This document shows positions 1 through 7,738 of a stretch of DNA of 51,776 nucleotides, piece by piece. The stretch is from an uncultured Erysipelotrichaceae bacterium (lineage in GTDB: Bacteria; Bacillota_I; Bacilli_A; Erysipelotrichales; Erysipelotrichaceae). Each line of letters starts with the position of its first letter. Position 1 is the first letter of the stretch. The notes under the pieces are model-generated. The model was not told the DNA's origin. It ran no database searches and saw only the letters and a program-made list of their open reading frames with translations. Location of the stretch: NCBI GenBank assembly GCA_902761625.1, contig CACWLH010000032.1:2785-54560 (forward strand), written 5' to 3'. The position numbers and the translations under genes were made by a program.

Positions 1-2
1 TC

Positions 3-1304
3 CAGGTCTGGATCTCTGAGACGTGCATCAACGCCCTCATCCTGCTCCCGGCCTGCATCCTGTACGCTGTAAGAACCGGCGCAGACGTGTCCTTCCTGCT
101 GCGGCTGATCCCGGTATGGCTGCTGGTCGGCCTGCTGCCGATCTGTGTGATCGCGTTCATTTCGAGCCTGCTGATCCGCCTGTCCGCCCTGTGGAAACAC
201 AGAGAGATCCTGCTGACCGTGAGCGGTATCGTGGTGCTGGTCGCCTACATGTTCCTGATGATGAACCTGGGCGGGATCACGGGGGACGCCGCGGACGGCG
301 GCCAGATGATGGAACAGTTTGTGATGAGCAACACGGGCCGGATCTCGGCCATGATGAAGCTTTTCCCGCCGGCCGCCTGGGCCGCGGAAGGACTGCTTGG
401 CCAGAATTACGGGATGTTCGCGGTATGGATCCTGATCTCCCTTGCAGCGCCTGTGATCACGGTGTGGCTACTGGGTTACAGCTACCGGAAACTGTCCATG
501 CTGCAGACGGAGACCCCCGGAAGCGGCAAGAAAAAGTTCACCGGACGGGAATCCTTCGCGCATGCTTCCCAGCTGAAAGCCTGCTGCAAGCGTGAGCTGA
601 AAACGATCCTCCGGGTACCGAGCTATGCGACGAACATCCTGCCGGTCAGCTTTATGCCCCTGCTGATGGTGATCATGATCTGCATCGTGGGCGGGAAGAG
701 CGCCGGCGAGAACGGCGAAGGCTTCAAAATGATCTTCCAGCAGCTGAATCCCGCGATCGTGATGGGCATTCTGGCGGCAGTCATGGCCTACATGAGCGGC
801 ATGAACCCGGCGCTGACCACCGCGGTGACGCGGGAAGGCAAAGGCCACGATTTCCTGACGGCCCTGCCGGTATCCGCACATACCTTTATCCGCTCGAAGT
901 TCATCGTCGGCTACGGCCTGAGTCTGCTGGGCATCATCGCCGCCGCTGTCGCGCTGGTCATCTTTTTCCCGGGCTTTGAACTTCCGATCATCCTGGCCTG
1001 TGTGCTGTGCATCCTGTTCAGCTTTGTGAACGCCGAACTGGCGCTGAGCCGGGATATCAAAAAGCCGCGCCTGGACTGGGTCACGGAGCAGGAAGCCGTC
1101 AAGCAGAACTTCGGCGTGCTGATCTCGATGCTGGTCTCCTGGGTGATCCTGGCTGCCCTGGCCGTGCTGACCTACTTCCTCATCAAATGGGGGCTGGAGA
1201 TGGTACCGGTATTCGCGATCCTGGCCGCGATCCTGGTCGTCCTGTGCGCAGGCGGATATATACTGCTGAGAAAGACGACGGACAAGTATTACTGTGCCGG
1301 GTAA
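3..1304 (+). CDS. ABC-2 type transporter permease, 5' end outside window
   Basis: The reading frame is open from the first bases of the window to TAA at 1302-1304, so the N-terminal part lies upstream; a GTG at 87 is inside the frame and is not a convincing start. The visible 433 residues are a polytopic membrane protein with many hydrophobic helices in two blocks separated by a polar stretch with KKKFTGRESF. This is the layout of large ABC-2 type export permeases, where two halves form the membrane channel driven by a separate ATPase. The ATPase gene is not visible and would be expected upstream. Third codon positions are strongly G/C (CTG, GCC, ATC, GGC), unlike all later genes, suggesting transfer from a GC-richer source. 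The substrate cannot be told. The family call is moderately sure. Confidence 0.7.
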   Translation, partial: QVWISETCINALILLPACILYAVRTGADVSFLLRLIPVWLLVGLLPICVIAFISSLLIRLSALWKHREILLTVSGIVVLVAYMFLMMNLGGITGDAADGGQMMEQFVMSNTGRISAMMKLFPPAAWAAEGLLGQNYGMFAVWILISLAAPVITVWLLGYSYRKLSMLQTETPGSGKKKFTGRESFAHASQLKACCKRELKTILRVPSYATNILPVSFMPLLMVIMICIVGGKSAGENGEGFKMIFQQLNPAIVMGILAAVMAYMSGMNPALTTAVTREGKGHDFLTALPVSAHTFIRSKFIVGYGLSLLGIIAAAVALVIFFPGFELPIILACVLCILFSFVNAELALSRDIKKPRLDWVTEQEAVKQNFGVLISMLVSWVILAALAVLTYFLIKWGLEMVPVFAILAAILVVLCAGGYILLRKTTDKYYCAG

Positions 1305-1320
1305 GCCCTGAAAGCAACAA

Positions 1321-1348
1321 GAAAGACTGCTTCGGCAGTCTTTCTTTT
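1321..1348 (+). terminator. Intrinsic terminator of the ABC permease gene
   Basis: A perfect 10-bp stem, GAAAGACTGC at 1321-1330 with GCAGTCTTTC at 1335-1344, closes a TTCG tetraloop and runs into a T-rich tract. It lies 16 bases after the stop codon. This is the end of the GC-rich segment. Confidence 0.93.
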
Positions 1349-1350
1349 AT

Positions 1351-1380
1351 TTGACAGCAGGAACTCCGTACAGGTATAAT
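1351..1380 (+). promoter_or_regulatory. Consensus sigma-70/SigA promoter
   Basis: TTGACA at 1351-1356 and TATAAT at 1375-1380 are both perfect consensus boxes with an 18-bp spacer. The promoter sits directly after the preceding terminator and drives the lipoprotein gene starting at 1412. It is the best-matched promoter seen in the window, although the gene it serves is out of frame. Confidence 0.9.
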
Positions 1381-1411
1381 CGAACAAAAGAAACAGGAAG
1401 AGGAAGCACAT

Positions 1412-2418
1412 ATGAGAAAGATCGCCGCTCTTTTGACCTGCATGCTTCTGCTGTTCGGCTGCGCCGCGGCAGAGCGGTCTGTCTCACTGCCGGACAGCCG
1501 GTATGTGCATTCCGCCATGAGAATGACAGTGAAAAAGCCAGTGTGGTTCTGGCGGTCAATATGGGCAACTTCGCGGCTTCTTTCGGGATTGCAGACAAGG
1601 AAGATACAGAAGAAGACCCCGGCTACATCTGGAATTACCGCGAAGGCTTTGACGAAAACACGTCCATCCTTATTGAGATGAAGGAAAAAGGCGGCTATCT
1701 TGACGGCTATGAAATGCATCAGCTGACTGCCTCGGCAAGCACAAAGCGTGAAGACTATGCGGAGCTTTCCGATGCGGATTATGCCAACTTCCGTGAAATC
1801 CATATGGGCAGTATCGGCAAGGGCATTCTGTATCGCTCCTCATCCCCGATTGATCCTGGCATGAACCGTAACAAAGAAGCTGATGCGGCGCTGCAGAAGG
1901 CGCTGGTCAGAACAGTCATGAACATGACGGACTTCGAAAAAGACATGAAGCTCTATGAGAACTATTCAGATACGTTCTATTCCGACTGCGACATTATCGC
2001 TCTCAATATGGGCATGAATGTCTCTGAAAAATCCTTCACGGACAAACTGGCAGAAGGGTTCCGCTTCATTGGTTCCCATGAGGGACCGTATCTGATTCAC
2101 TGCACGGAAGGCAAGGACAGAACTGGTTTTGCCTCAGCTGTACTGGAAAGTCTGATGGGTGCTTCCCCGGATGAGATCATTGAAGATTACATGCGCACCT
2201 ATATCAACTATTACCATCTTGAAAAAGACAGTGAACTCTATAAAAAAATTGCGGACCAGAATATCCGCACCTCATTGCAGAATGCCTTCGGCATTGATGA
2301 TCTGTATGCCCAAAGCGATCATCTTTCAGAATATGCGGAGACATATCTCAAAGGCATCGGCCTCAGCGCAGAAGAAATTGAAGCGCTCAAAAAGAATCTT
2401 TCAGCTGATTTTGAATGA
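1412..2418 (+). pseudogene. Lipoprotein tyrosine phosphatase (Y_phosphatase3-like), frame-broken
   Basis: ATG 1412 follows AGGAAGAGGA and starts a lipoprotein signal peptide (MRKIAALLTCMLLLFGCAAA) in frame 2. The rest of the protein is in frame 1, from about TAGQPVCAF (near 1486) to TGA at 2418. The frame 1 part shows the features of secreted bacterial tyrosine phosphatases: VLAVNMGNFA, EMKEKGGYLD, YRSSSPI, and the catalytic loop HCTEGKDRTG with the Cys codon at 2101. Family members, as I recall them, have a longer N-terminal domain between signal and VLAVNMGNFA; here most of it is missing and the two parts join out of frame. An internal deletion is the simplest reading; a sequencing indel would explain the frame but not the missing length. 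A cytoplasmic product from an internal start cannot be excluded. Confidence 0.65.
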
Positions 2419-2445
2419 AAGCACCTTTAAAAGGGTGTTTTCTTT
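2418..2445 (+). terminator. Intrinsic terminator after the phosphatase
   Basis: An 11-bp stem with two G-T pairs, AAAGCACCTTT at 2418-2428 against AAGGGTGTTTT at 2431-2441, overlaps the stop codon and is followed by CTTTT. The loop is tight, so the top pair is probably open. Confidence 0.75.
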
Positions 2446-2451
2446 TATAAT
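2446..2451 (+). promoter_or_regulatory. -10 box of acylphosphatase gene
   Basis: A perfect TATAAT lies directly after the terminator and only nine bases before ATG 2461. Transcription would start near 2458, leaving about three untranslated bases. No clear -35 box is seen. No Shine-Dalgarno site lies between the box and the start codon. Confidence 0.6.
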
Positions 2452-2460
2452 GGTTGTGTT

Positions 2461-2739
2461 ATGGGAAAGAAAGTGATCCGCAGATTTTACAGATTTTTCG
2501 GACGTGTGCAGGGAGTCGGTTTCCGCTATACCGCTTATTATGCGGCGAAAAGCCTTGGCTGCACGGGATATGTGCGCAATGAATATGACGGCAGTGTGAC
2601 CATGGAGATCCAGGGCTCGGAAGAAGAGATTGACAGAGTGATTCAGGAAATCAATCAGAGCCGCTATATCCGCATCCACAAGATGGATGTGATTGAGATC
2701 AAAGTGAATCCGGATGAATATGGATTTGATCCGCAGTGA
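2461..2739 (+). CDS. acyP: Acylphosphatase
   Basis: Acylphosphatase hydrolyses the carboxyl-phosphate bond of acyl phosphates such as acetyl phosphate or 1,3-bisphosphoglycerate in the cytoplasm. The 92-residue protein has the usual family length. It shows the signature GRVQGVGFR (residues 14-22, phosphate-binding Arg22) and the second signature YVRNEYDGSV with catalytic Asn40. ATG 2461 has no Shine-Dalgarno site; the likely transcript is nearly leaderless. The NUDIX-pyrophosphatase fusion follows after six bases, so the two probably share a transcript and both act on small phosphorylated metabolites. Confidence 0.93.
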   Translation: MGKKVIRRFYRFFGRVQGVGFRYTAYYAAKSLGCTGYVRNEYDGSVTMEIQGSEEEIDRVIQEINQSRYIRIHKMDVIEIKVNPDEYGFDPQ

Positions 2740-2745
2740 GGCAGG

Positions 2746-3570
2746 ATGAATAACGATGACATGTGTGTGCCATGCGCACAGGGACTGATCAATATCAGAG
2801 CGGGTGCGATCATCATCAAAGACGGACGCTTCCTCATGGTCCGCAATGATTCCTGCGCGTATCTGTATTCCGTCGGCGGAAGACTGAAATTTTCGGAAAC
2901 AGCCGAAGAGGCGGTGATCCGCGAAACCGAAGAGGAAACCGGTGTGCGGCTTGAAGTCGATCATCTAGGTTTCATTCAGGAAAACTATTTCAGAGGGGAT
3001 ATGCCGGCAAGTTACGGCAAAACCGTCTATGAGATCGCCTATTACTTTTACATGAAAGTTCCGGATGATTTTGAACCGGTATCACATTCTTATTCCAGCG
3101 ACAATCATCCTGAATATCTGGTGTGGGCGGATGCGGATACACCGCTGAAGATGTATCCGGAATTCTTCCGATATGCGCTGAATCCGGCTGAAAAAGGAGT
3201 GAGACATATTGTCAATGATGAGCGGGTGCGCATCGGCAATATTTATTCGGCCGTGATCGAGCGACCGTACGGAAGCGCCCATCCTCAATATCCGGATCTG
3301 ATCTATCCGCTCAACTATGGTTATATCAAAGGACTTTACGGCGGGGACGGCGAGGAGCAGGATGTATATGTGCTCGGTATCAGAAAGCCGCTTGAAGAAT
3401 TTACGGGAAAACTGATTGCCGTGATTCACCGCAGGGATGATGTTGAGGACAAATGGGTCCTGGCTGAGGAACACGCAGATTTCAGTGAAGATGAAATCAG
3501 ACAGGCAGTCTGGTTTCAGGAACAGTATTTCGATATTGAAATTCAGATGGATCAGAATTCAGCAGTGTGA
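2746..3570 (+). CDS. NUDIX hydrolase fused to inorganic pyrophosphatase-like domain
   Basis: The 274-residue protein has two domains. Residues about 15-150 are a NUDIX hydrolase: the box reads GGRLKFSETAEEAVIRE followed by TEEETGV, matching Gx5Ex7REUxEExGU. Residues about 160-270 resemble the small pyrophosphatase-like proteins of Bacillota, with ERPYGSAHP, YPLNYGYIKG and GGDGEEQDVYVLG, the acidic residues of the last being expected metal ligands. NUDIX enzymes cleave nucleoside diphosphates linked to another group; some release pyrophosphate, which the second domain could destroy, pulling the reaction forward. That coupling is inference. ATG 2746 is preceded by GAGGCAGG. The gene sits six bases after acyP. 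Confidence 0.85.
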   Translation: MNNDDMCVPCAQGLINIRAGAIIIKDGRFLMVRNDSCAYLYSVGGRLKFSETAEEAVIRETEEETGVRLEVDHLGFIQENYFRGDMPASYGKTVYEIAYYFYMKVPDDFEPVSHSYSSDNHPEYLVWADADTPLKMYPEFFRYALNPAEKGVRHIVNDERVRIGNIYSAVIERPYGSAHPQYPDLIYPLNYGYIKGLYGGDGEEQDVYVLGIRKPLEEFTGKLIAVIHRRDDVEDKWVLAEEHADFSEDEIRQAVWFQEQYFDIEIQMDQNSAV

Positions 3571-3621
3571 TCATTGATTCTGAGTGCAGAATAACTGGTT
3601 TGAAATTACAAAAGGAATGAC

Positions 3622-5082
3622 ATGAAAAAAGCATTGCTCGCCATTGTGATGATGCTTGTATGCATCACATATATCATGATCAGGGGCCAGACATACACGG
3701 TCCGGGTCACAGTTGATGATCCGCAGATTACCGCAGAGGATCTGCATTTTCATTATGAACCCGTGCCGGAAAAAGATCCGCTGGTCAAAGCGGAAGTGAA
3801 AGACGGCTTTCTTGAGGCAACCTTTGCGGATCTTGCCCCGGGCAGACAGATTGTCGATGTGATGCATGGTGAAGATACAATCCATATCTTAATCCTTTTC
3901 GGCCATCCGGGCGGACTGATCACCTATGATGAATACTTCGGTGCGTGCAATGGAATGCGGATCATTCCGATCATGCTGTCGGTATATATCGCCATATTGC
4001 TCTATGGGCGGATCAGGAAATACATCATTTTGCGCAGACAGACCATGTACAGCTATCAGAATGTGCGCAACCTTGGTCTGATTCTGTTTTTGTGTGTGCT
4101 GTTGTTGGAACAGCTGACCTCGCTGCTCAATTACCAGCGGATGATCCAGACCGTATCAACTGCAGTCAATTCAGCGCGCGCTCTGACAGTACTCACATTC
4201 CCGTTCGCTTTTTTCGGCGCGATTTACCTGATTCGATCCAATGTGACGCTGCTGAAAAAAGAAGGACGCACATGGCGCAATATGCTTGGGATTTTCCTTG
4301 GGATTTTATTGTGCTTTGGAACCCTGGCTCCGTCATTGATCGGTGAATATCTGCAGCGCTCAACCATCATCGATGTCCATAATGAAAACGGCTTCTGGCT
4401 TTATGCGGAAATCGCCGTTGAATCTTTGATCTCTGCCGCGGTTGCATATCTGGAATGCATCCTGATCGGCACAATCATTCACGCACGCTGGGCCGCAAAG
4501 GCAGTTCCTTCCTTTGACCGCGATTATATCCTGATCCTGGGATGTCAGATCAGAGAGGATGGCGGCCTGACAAAACTGCTGCAGTCAAGAGTGGACCGTG
4601 CTCTGGAGTTTGCAAGAATGCAGAAGGATAAAACCGGCAAGGATATCGTCTTTGTGCCAAGCGGGGGCAAAGGGGATGACGAGGTGATTGCTGAGGCAGA
4701 AGCAATGAACAATTATCTTCTGGAACAGGGGATTGCACCGGATCATATCCTGGTTGAAAACAGATCGGTCAATACATATGAGAATTTCCGCAATTCACTG
4801 GAACTGATCAAAGAACACTCTCATGAGAGGCCGGTGAACATCGCGTTCTCAACAACCAATTATCATGTGTTCCGCTCCGGCGTGCTTGCCCGCGGAATGG
4901 GCATCGATGCCCAGGGAATCGGCGCTGCGACCAGAAGCTATTTCTGGATCAATGCCTTTATCCGTGAATTTGTCGCAGTACTCAATTCGGAAAAGAAGCT
5001 TCATGCCAGAATCATCGCGCTGATTGTCGCGGTCATGATCGCATGTGTATGGCTCATCTGGTTTTCCGCCACGATGAGATGA
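3622..5082 (+). CDS. YdcF/ElyC/SanA-like (DUF218) membrane protein
   Basis: The 486-residue protein begins with a hydrophobic N-terminal helix and a short beta-rich extracytoplasmic region (residues about 25-100), followed by several membrane helices to about residue 295. The DUF218 domain begins at about residue 301 (DYILILGCQIREDGGLT) and includes VPSGGKGDDEVIAEAEAM, LVENRSVNTYENF and FSTTNYHVFRSG. The conserved polar residues at strand ends are typical of the family. DUF218 proteins are linked to cell-envelope functions in other bacteria, but no substrate is known. Start ATG 3622 follows AAAAGGA. The long N-terminal membrane part is common in Bacillota members. A short hairpin at 3577-3592 separates it from the NUDIX gene. 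Confidence 0.85.
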   Translation: MKKALLAIVMMLVCITYIMIRGQTYTVRVTVDDPQITAEDLHFHYEPVPEKDPLVKAEVKDGFLEATFADLAPGRQIVDVMHGEDTIHILILFGHPGGLITYDEYFGACNGMRIIPIMLSVYIAILLYGRIRKYIILRRQTMYSYQNVRNLGLILFLCVLLLEQLTSLLNYQRMIQTVSTAVNSARALTVLTFPFAFFGAIYLIRSNVTLLKKEGRTWRNMLGIFLGILLCFGTLAPSLIGEYLQRSTIIDVHNENGFWLYAEIAVESLISAAVAYLECILIGTIIHARWAAKAVPSFDRDYILILGCQIREDGGLTKLLQSRVDRALEFARMQKDKTGKDIVFVPSGGKGDDEVIAEAEAMNNYLLEQGIAPDHILVENRSVNTYENFRNSLELIKEHSHERPVNIAFSTTNYHVFRSGVLARGMGIDAQGIGAATRSYFWINAFIREFVAVLNSEKKLHARIIALIVAVMIACVWLIWFSATMR

Positions 5083-5098
5083 TCAGGATGATCATCTC
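5076..5098 (+). terminator. Perfect hairpin overlapping the ydcF-like stop codon
   Basis: Arms GAGATGATCA (5076-5085) and TGATCATCTC (5089-5098) are exact complements around a 3-base loop. The stop codon TGA at 5080-5082 is inside the left arm. There is no long T-tract, so it may stall or stabilise the RNA 3' end rather than terminate; a second, classical terminator follows at 5130. Confidence 0.6.
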
Positions 5099-5129
5099 TT
5101 CAGGCCTTTATCAAATATGAATACACGAT

Positions 5130-5158
5130 GACAGGGGATATGTTTCTCCTGTCTTTTT
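5130..5158 (+). terminator. Intrinsic terminator
   Basis: GACAGG (5130-5135) pairs with CCTGTC (5148-5153), followed by TTTTTC. It lies about 50 bases after the ydcF-like stop codon and before the azlCD promoter region. Confidence 0.8.
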
Positions 5159-5210
5159 CATATGAGCCAAATCCTTTGCGTCAGACCATGAAAGTGATAG
5201 GATTACGTAC

Positions 5211-5909
5211 ATGAACAAAACAGAACCGGCAGTCAATCAGGTTAAAAAAGCATTTGTCACATCCATTCCGGTGATGGCGGGATATATTGTGCTCGGCATC
5301 GGTTTCGGCATTCTGTTAAGAGAAGCCGGATATGGCGCTTTATGGGCATTTGCGATGAGTCTTTTCATCTATGCGGGTTCACTGCAATATGTCGGGGTCA
5401 GCCTGATCTCCTCATCGGCATCGCTTCTGACCGCACTCATCACCAGCATCATGGTCAATGCGCGCCATCTTTTTTACAGCATATCCATGCTGGCAAAATA
5501 CAGAGATGCGGGCAGATACAAGCCGTATATGATCTTCGCTCTGACCGATGAAACCTATTCGCTTTTGAGCACACAGAAAGTACCCGAAGGCTGCGATGAG
5601 AACTTCTACCGCTTTATGGTTTCGCTGTTCAACCACAGCTACTGGATCTTCGGCAGTGTGCTTGGCTCTTTGATCGGCAGATCGCTTCCTTTCTCCAGTG
5701 AAGGCATTGAATTCTCAATGACCGCATTGTTTGCGGCTTCATTTGTGGAACAATGGCTCAGCACAAAAGATCACAGATCCGCCTTATGCGGGCTTTGCTC
5801 ATCATTGCTTTGTCTGCTTGTTTTCGGGCCTGCTGATTTCCTGATTCCTTCGATGATTCTGATCACATTGGTGCTGAGTTTTCTGCACAAAGGGGAGGTG
5901 CAGCCATGA
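5211..5909 (+). CDS. azlC: Branched-chain amino acid exporter, large subunit AzlC
   Basis: AzlC is the large subunit of the two-component AzlCD exporter for branched-chain amino acids and analogues such as azaleucine. The 232-residue protein has an AzlC-type hydrophobic profile with family motifs: PVMAGYIVLGIGFGIL, GSLQYVGVSL, NARHLFYSISM and FALTDETYSL, all conserved in the family's first half. ATG 5211 is preceded by AGGAT eight bases upstream; the same bases form a possible extended -10 (TGA-TAGGAT) with TTGCGT 16 bases before it, so the leader may be very short. The stop codon overlaps the azlD start (ATGA at 5906-5909), indicating translational coupling. Confidence 0.92.
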   Translation: MNKTEPAVNQVKKAFVTSIPVMAGYIVLGIGFGILLREAGYGALWAFAMSLFIYAGSLQYVGVSLISSSASLLTALITSIMVNARHLFYSISMLAKYRDAGRYKPYMIFALTDETYSLLSTQKVPEGCDENFYRFMVSLFNHSYWIFGSVLGSLIGRSLPFSSEGIEFSMTALFAASFVEQWLSTKDHRSALCGLCSSLLCLLVFGPADFLIPSMILITLVLSFLHKGEVQP

Positions 5910-6223
5910 CACATACGGCATTGTTGATTGCGGTGATGAGCGCCGCCACCATTCTGCTGCGTTTTCTGCCGTTTCTGATCTTTAATCATAACGATCATGT
6001 GCCCTCATATATTCTCTTTCTCGGAAGGGTGCTGCCGTCTGCCATTATCGGCATGCTGGTGGTGTATTGCTTAAAGGATACGGTGATATTGCAGCCGCCC
6101 TATGGGATTCCTGAACTCATCGGTCTGATCAGTGTGGCAGGATTACAGAACTGGAAGCGCAATCCTCTGATCAGCATTCTCTGCGGCACATTGATCTACA
6201 TGTTTGTCACACAGATGATGTGA
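5906..6223 (+). CDS. azlD: Branched-chain amino acid exporter, small subunit AzlD
   Basis: The 105-residue protein is the small membrane partner of AzlC. It has an N-terminal helix, the family motif TILLRFLPFLIF (near residues 15-26), RVLPSAIIGMLVVYCL, and a C-terminal hydrophobic stretch ending ISILCGTLIYMFV. Length and topology match AzlD. The start codon overlaps the azlC stop by four bases, and GGGGAGGTG provides the ribosome binding site within azlC. The pair ends at a strong terminator, so azlCD forms a two-gene operon. Confidence 0.92.
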   Translation: MTHTALLIAVMSAATILLRFLPFLIFNHNDHVPSYILFLGRVLPSAIIGMLVVYCLKDTVILQPPYGIPELIGLISVAGLQNWKRNPLISILCGTLIYMFVTQMM

Positions 6224-6229
6224 ATGAAG

Positions 6230-6252
6230 CACTGCCTCAGGCGGTGTTTTTC
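6230..6252 (+). terminator. Intrinsic terminator of azlCD
   Basis: CACTGCC (6230-6236) pairs with GGCGGTG (6240-6246) around a TCA loop, followed by TTTTTC. It lies seven bases after the azlD stop. Confidence 0.88.
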
Positions 6253-6381
6253 AGTGATTGCGCGAATCCTTGAAAGAATTGTTGCAACAATGACATAAAA
6301 TATTGTATCTTTAATTATCAAATGTCATAAATTTTCAGAAAGTTTTATGAAAATGCGACATGAACAGAAAGGCGGAACGCT

Positions 6382-7680
6382 ATGAAACCCTATATTGAAA
6401 TGAGCGATGAAGAACTGAATGAAGAGCTTGCGCAGCTGAAAAAAGAGTACAAGAAAATCCAGGCTCTCGGTCTTCATCTCGACATGAGCCGCGGCAAGCC
6501 GTGCAAGGATCAGCTTGATCTTTCCATGGCGATGATGGATGTGCTGAACTCTGATTCCGATCTGACCTGCGATGACGGCACCGACTGCCGCAATTACGGC
6601 GCATTGACCGGTATTTCCGAAGCACGTGAGCTGATCGGCGATATGATGGAAAACAATCCCAAGGATATTATCATTTACGGCAACTCCTCACTGAATGTCA
6701 TGTTTGATACCATCAGCCGTGCATGGACACACGGCATCATGGGCAACACACCGTGGGGAAAGCTGGATGAGGTCAAATTCCTCTGTCCGGTGCCGGGCTA
6801 TGACCGCCACTTCGCAATCACCGAATACTTCGGAATCAAGATGATTCCGGTCATGATGACACCGACCGGTCCGGATATGGATGTTGTTGAAAAGCTCGTC
6901 GCTGAGGATGAGACCATCAAGGGCATCTGGTGCGTACCCAAGTATTCCAACCCGCAGGGTATTTCATATTCCGACGCAACGGTCAGACGGTTTGCAAGAC
7001 TGAAGCCGGCGGCAGCGGATTTCCGTATCTTCTGGGACAACGCTTATGGCGTTCATCATCTCTATGATGACAACCAGGATTATCTGATTGAAATCCTGGC
7101 TGAATGCAAGCGTGCAGGCAACCCGGATCTTGTTTATAAATTCTCTTCCACATCCAAGATCACATTCCCGGGCAGCGGTATCGCCGCCTTGGCTACCAGC
7201 CCGAACAATATGGAAGACTTCACAAAGCATCTGAGAATCCAGACAATCGGCCATGACAAGGTCAACCAGCTCAGACACGTCCGTTTCTTCAAGGACATCC
7301 ATGGCCTGACTGAACATATGAGAAAGCATGCCGATATTCTCAGACCCAAGTTCGAAGCCGTTGAAAACACCCTGGAAGAGGATCTTGCCGGACTGGATGT
7401 GGGCACCTGGACAAAGCCGCTTGGCGGATACTTCATCATGTTTGACTCACTGCCCGGATGCGCAAAGGACATCGTTTCCCGCTGCAAGAAGGCCGGTGTT
7501 GTGATGACAGGCGCAGGCGCCACATGGCCCTATGGACTGGATCCCAACGATTCCAATATCCGTATCGCTCCGACATTCCCGAGTCTGAATGATCTTCAGA
7601 GTGCAATCAAAGTGTTCACACTTTGTGTCAGAATCTCCTCCGCAAAGAAGATTCTCGCAGACAGAAAGGCAGCCGCTTAA
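6382..7680 (+). CDS. PLP aminotransferase, aspartate aminotransferase subgroup Ic type
   Basis: This cytoplasmic PLP enzyme would transfer an amino group, most likely between aspartate and 2-oxoglutarate. The 432-residue length and the segments LDMSRGKPCKDQLDLS, RNYGALTG, YGNSSLNVMF, PVPGYDRHFAI, CVPKYSNPQG, FWDNAYGVHHL and SSTSKITFPGSG belong to the aspartate aminotransferase Ic family rather than to AspC/AspB. The Schiff-base lysine is Lys259 (codon 7156-7158) and the carboxylate-binding Arg should be in SNIRIAPTFP near the C-terminus. ATG 6382 follows AAAGGCGGA. It has its own upstream gap of about 130 AT-rich bases and a terminator downstream, so it is probably monocistronic. Confidence 0.85.
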   Translation: MKPYIEMSDEELNEELAQLKKEYKKIQALGLHLDMSRGKPCKDQLDLSMAMMDVLNSDSDLTCDDGTDCRNYGALTGISEARELIGDMMENNPKDIIIYGNSSLNVMFDTISRAWTHGIMGNTPWGKLDEVKFLCPVPGYDRHFAITEYFGIKMIPVMMTPTGPDMDVVEKLVAEDETIKGIWCVPKYSNPQGISYSDATVRRFARLKPAAADFRIFWDNAYGVHHLYDDNQDYLIEILAECKRAGNPDLVYKFSSTSKITFPGSGIAALATSPNNMEDFTKHLRIQTIGHDKVNQLRHVRFFKDIHGLTEHMRKHADILRPKFEAVENTLEEDLAGLDVGTWTKPLGGYFIMFDSLPGCAKDIVSRCKKAGVVMTGAGATWPYGLDPNDSNIRIAPTFPSLNDLQSAIKVFTLCVRISSAKKILADRKAAA

Positions 7681-7688
7681 TGTGAATG

Positions 7689-7721
7689 AAGCTGATCGTA
7701 TCATATGACGGTCAGCTTTTT
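7689..7721 (+). terminator. Intrinsic terminator of the aminotransferase gene
   Basis: AAGCTGA (7689-7695) pairs with TCAGCTT (7712-7718), extended inward by CGT/ACG, and ends in a run of T. The T-tract touches the extended -10 box of the next gene. Confidence 0.82.
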
Positions 7722-7729
7722 GTTATACT
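7721..7729 (+). promoter_or_regulatory. Extended -10 promoter of ogt
   Basis: TGT-TATACT is an extended -10 element (TGn plus hexamer 7724-7729). No -35 box is visible because that position is inside the upstream terminator. ATG 7739 is only nine bases downstream, so the transcript would have about three leader bases. Confidence 0.6.
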
Positions 7730-7738
7730 GAAGACGAT

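Noticed and set aside
1351-1411. Protein-coding extension of the phosphatase frame from 1351
   Set aside because: The first part covers the promoter boxes and lacks a binding site; the real signal peptide is in another frame.
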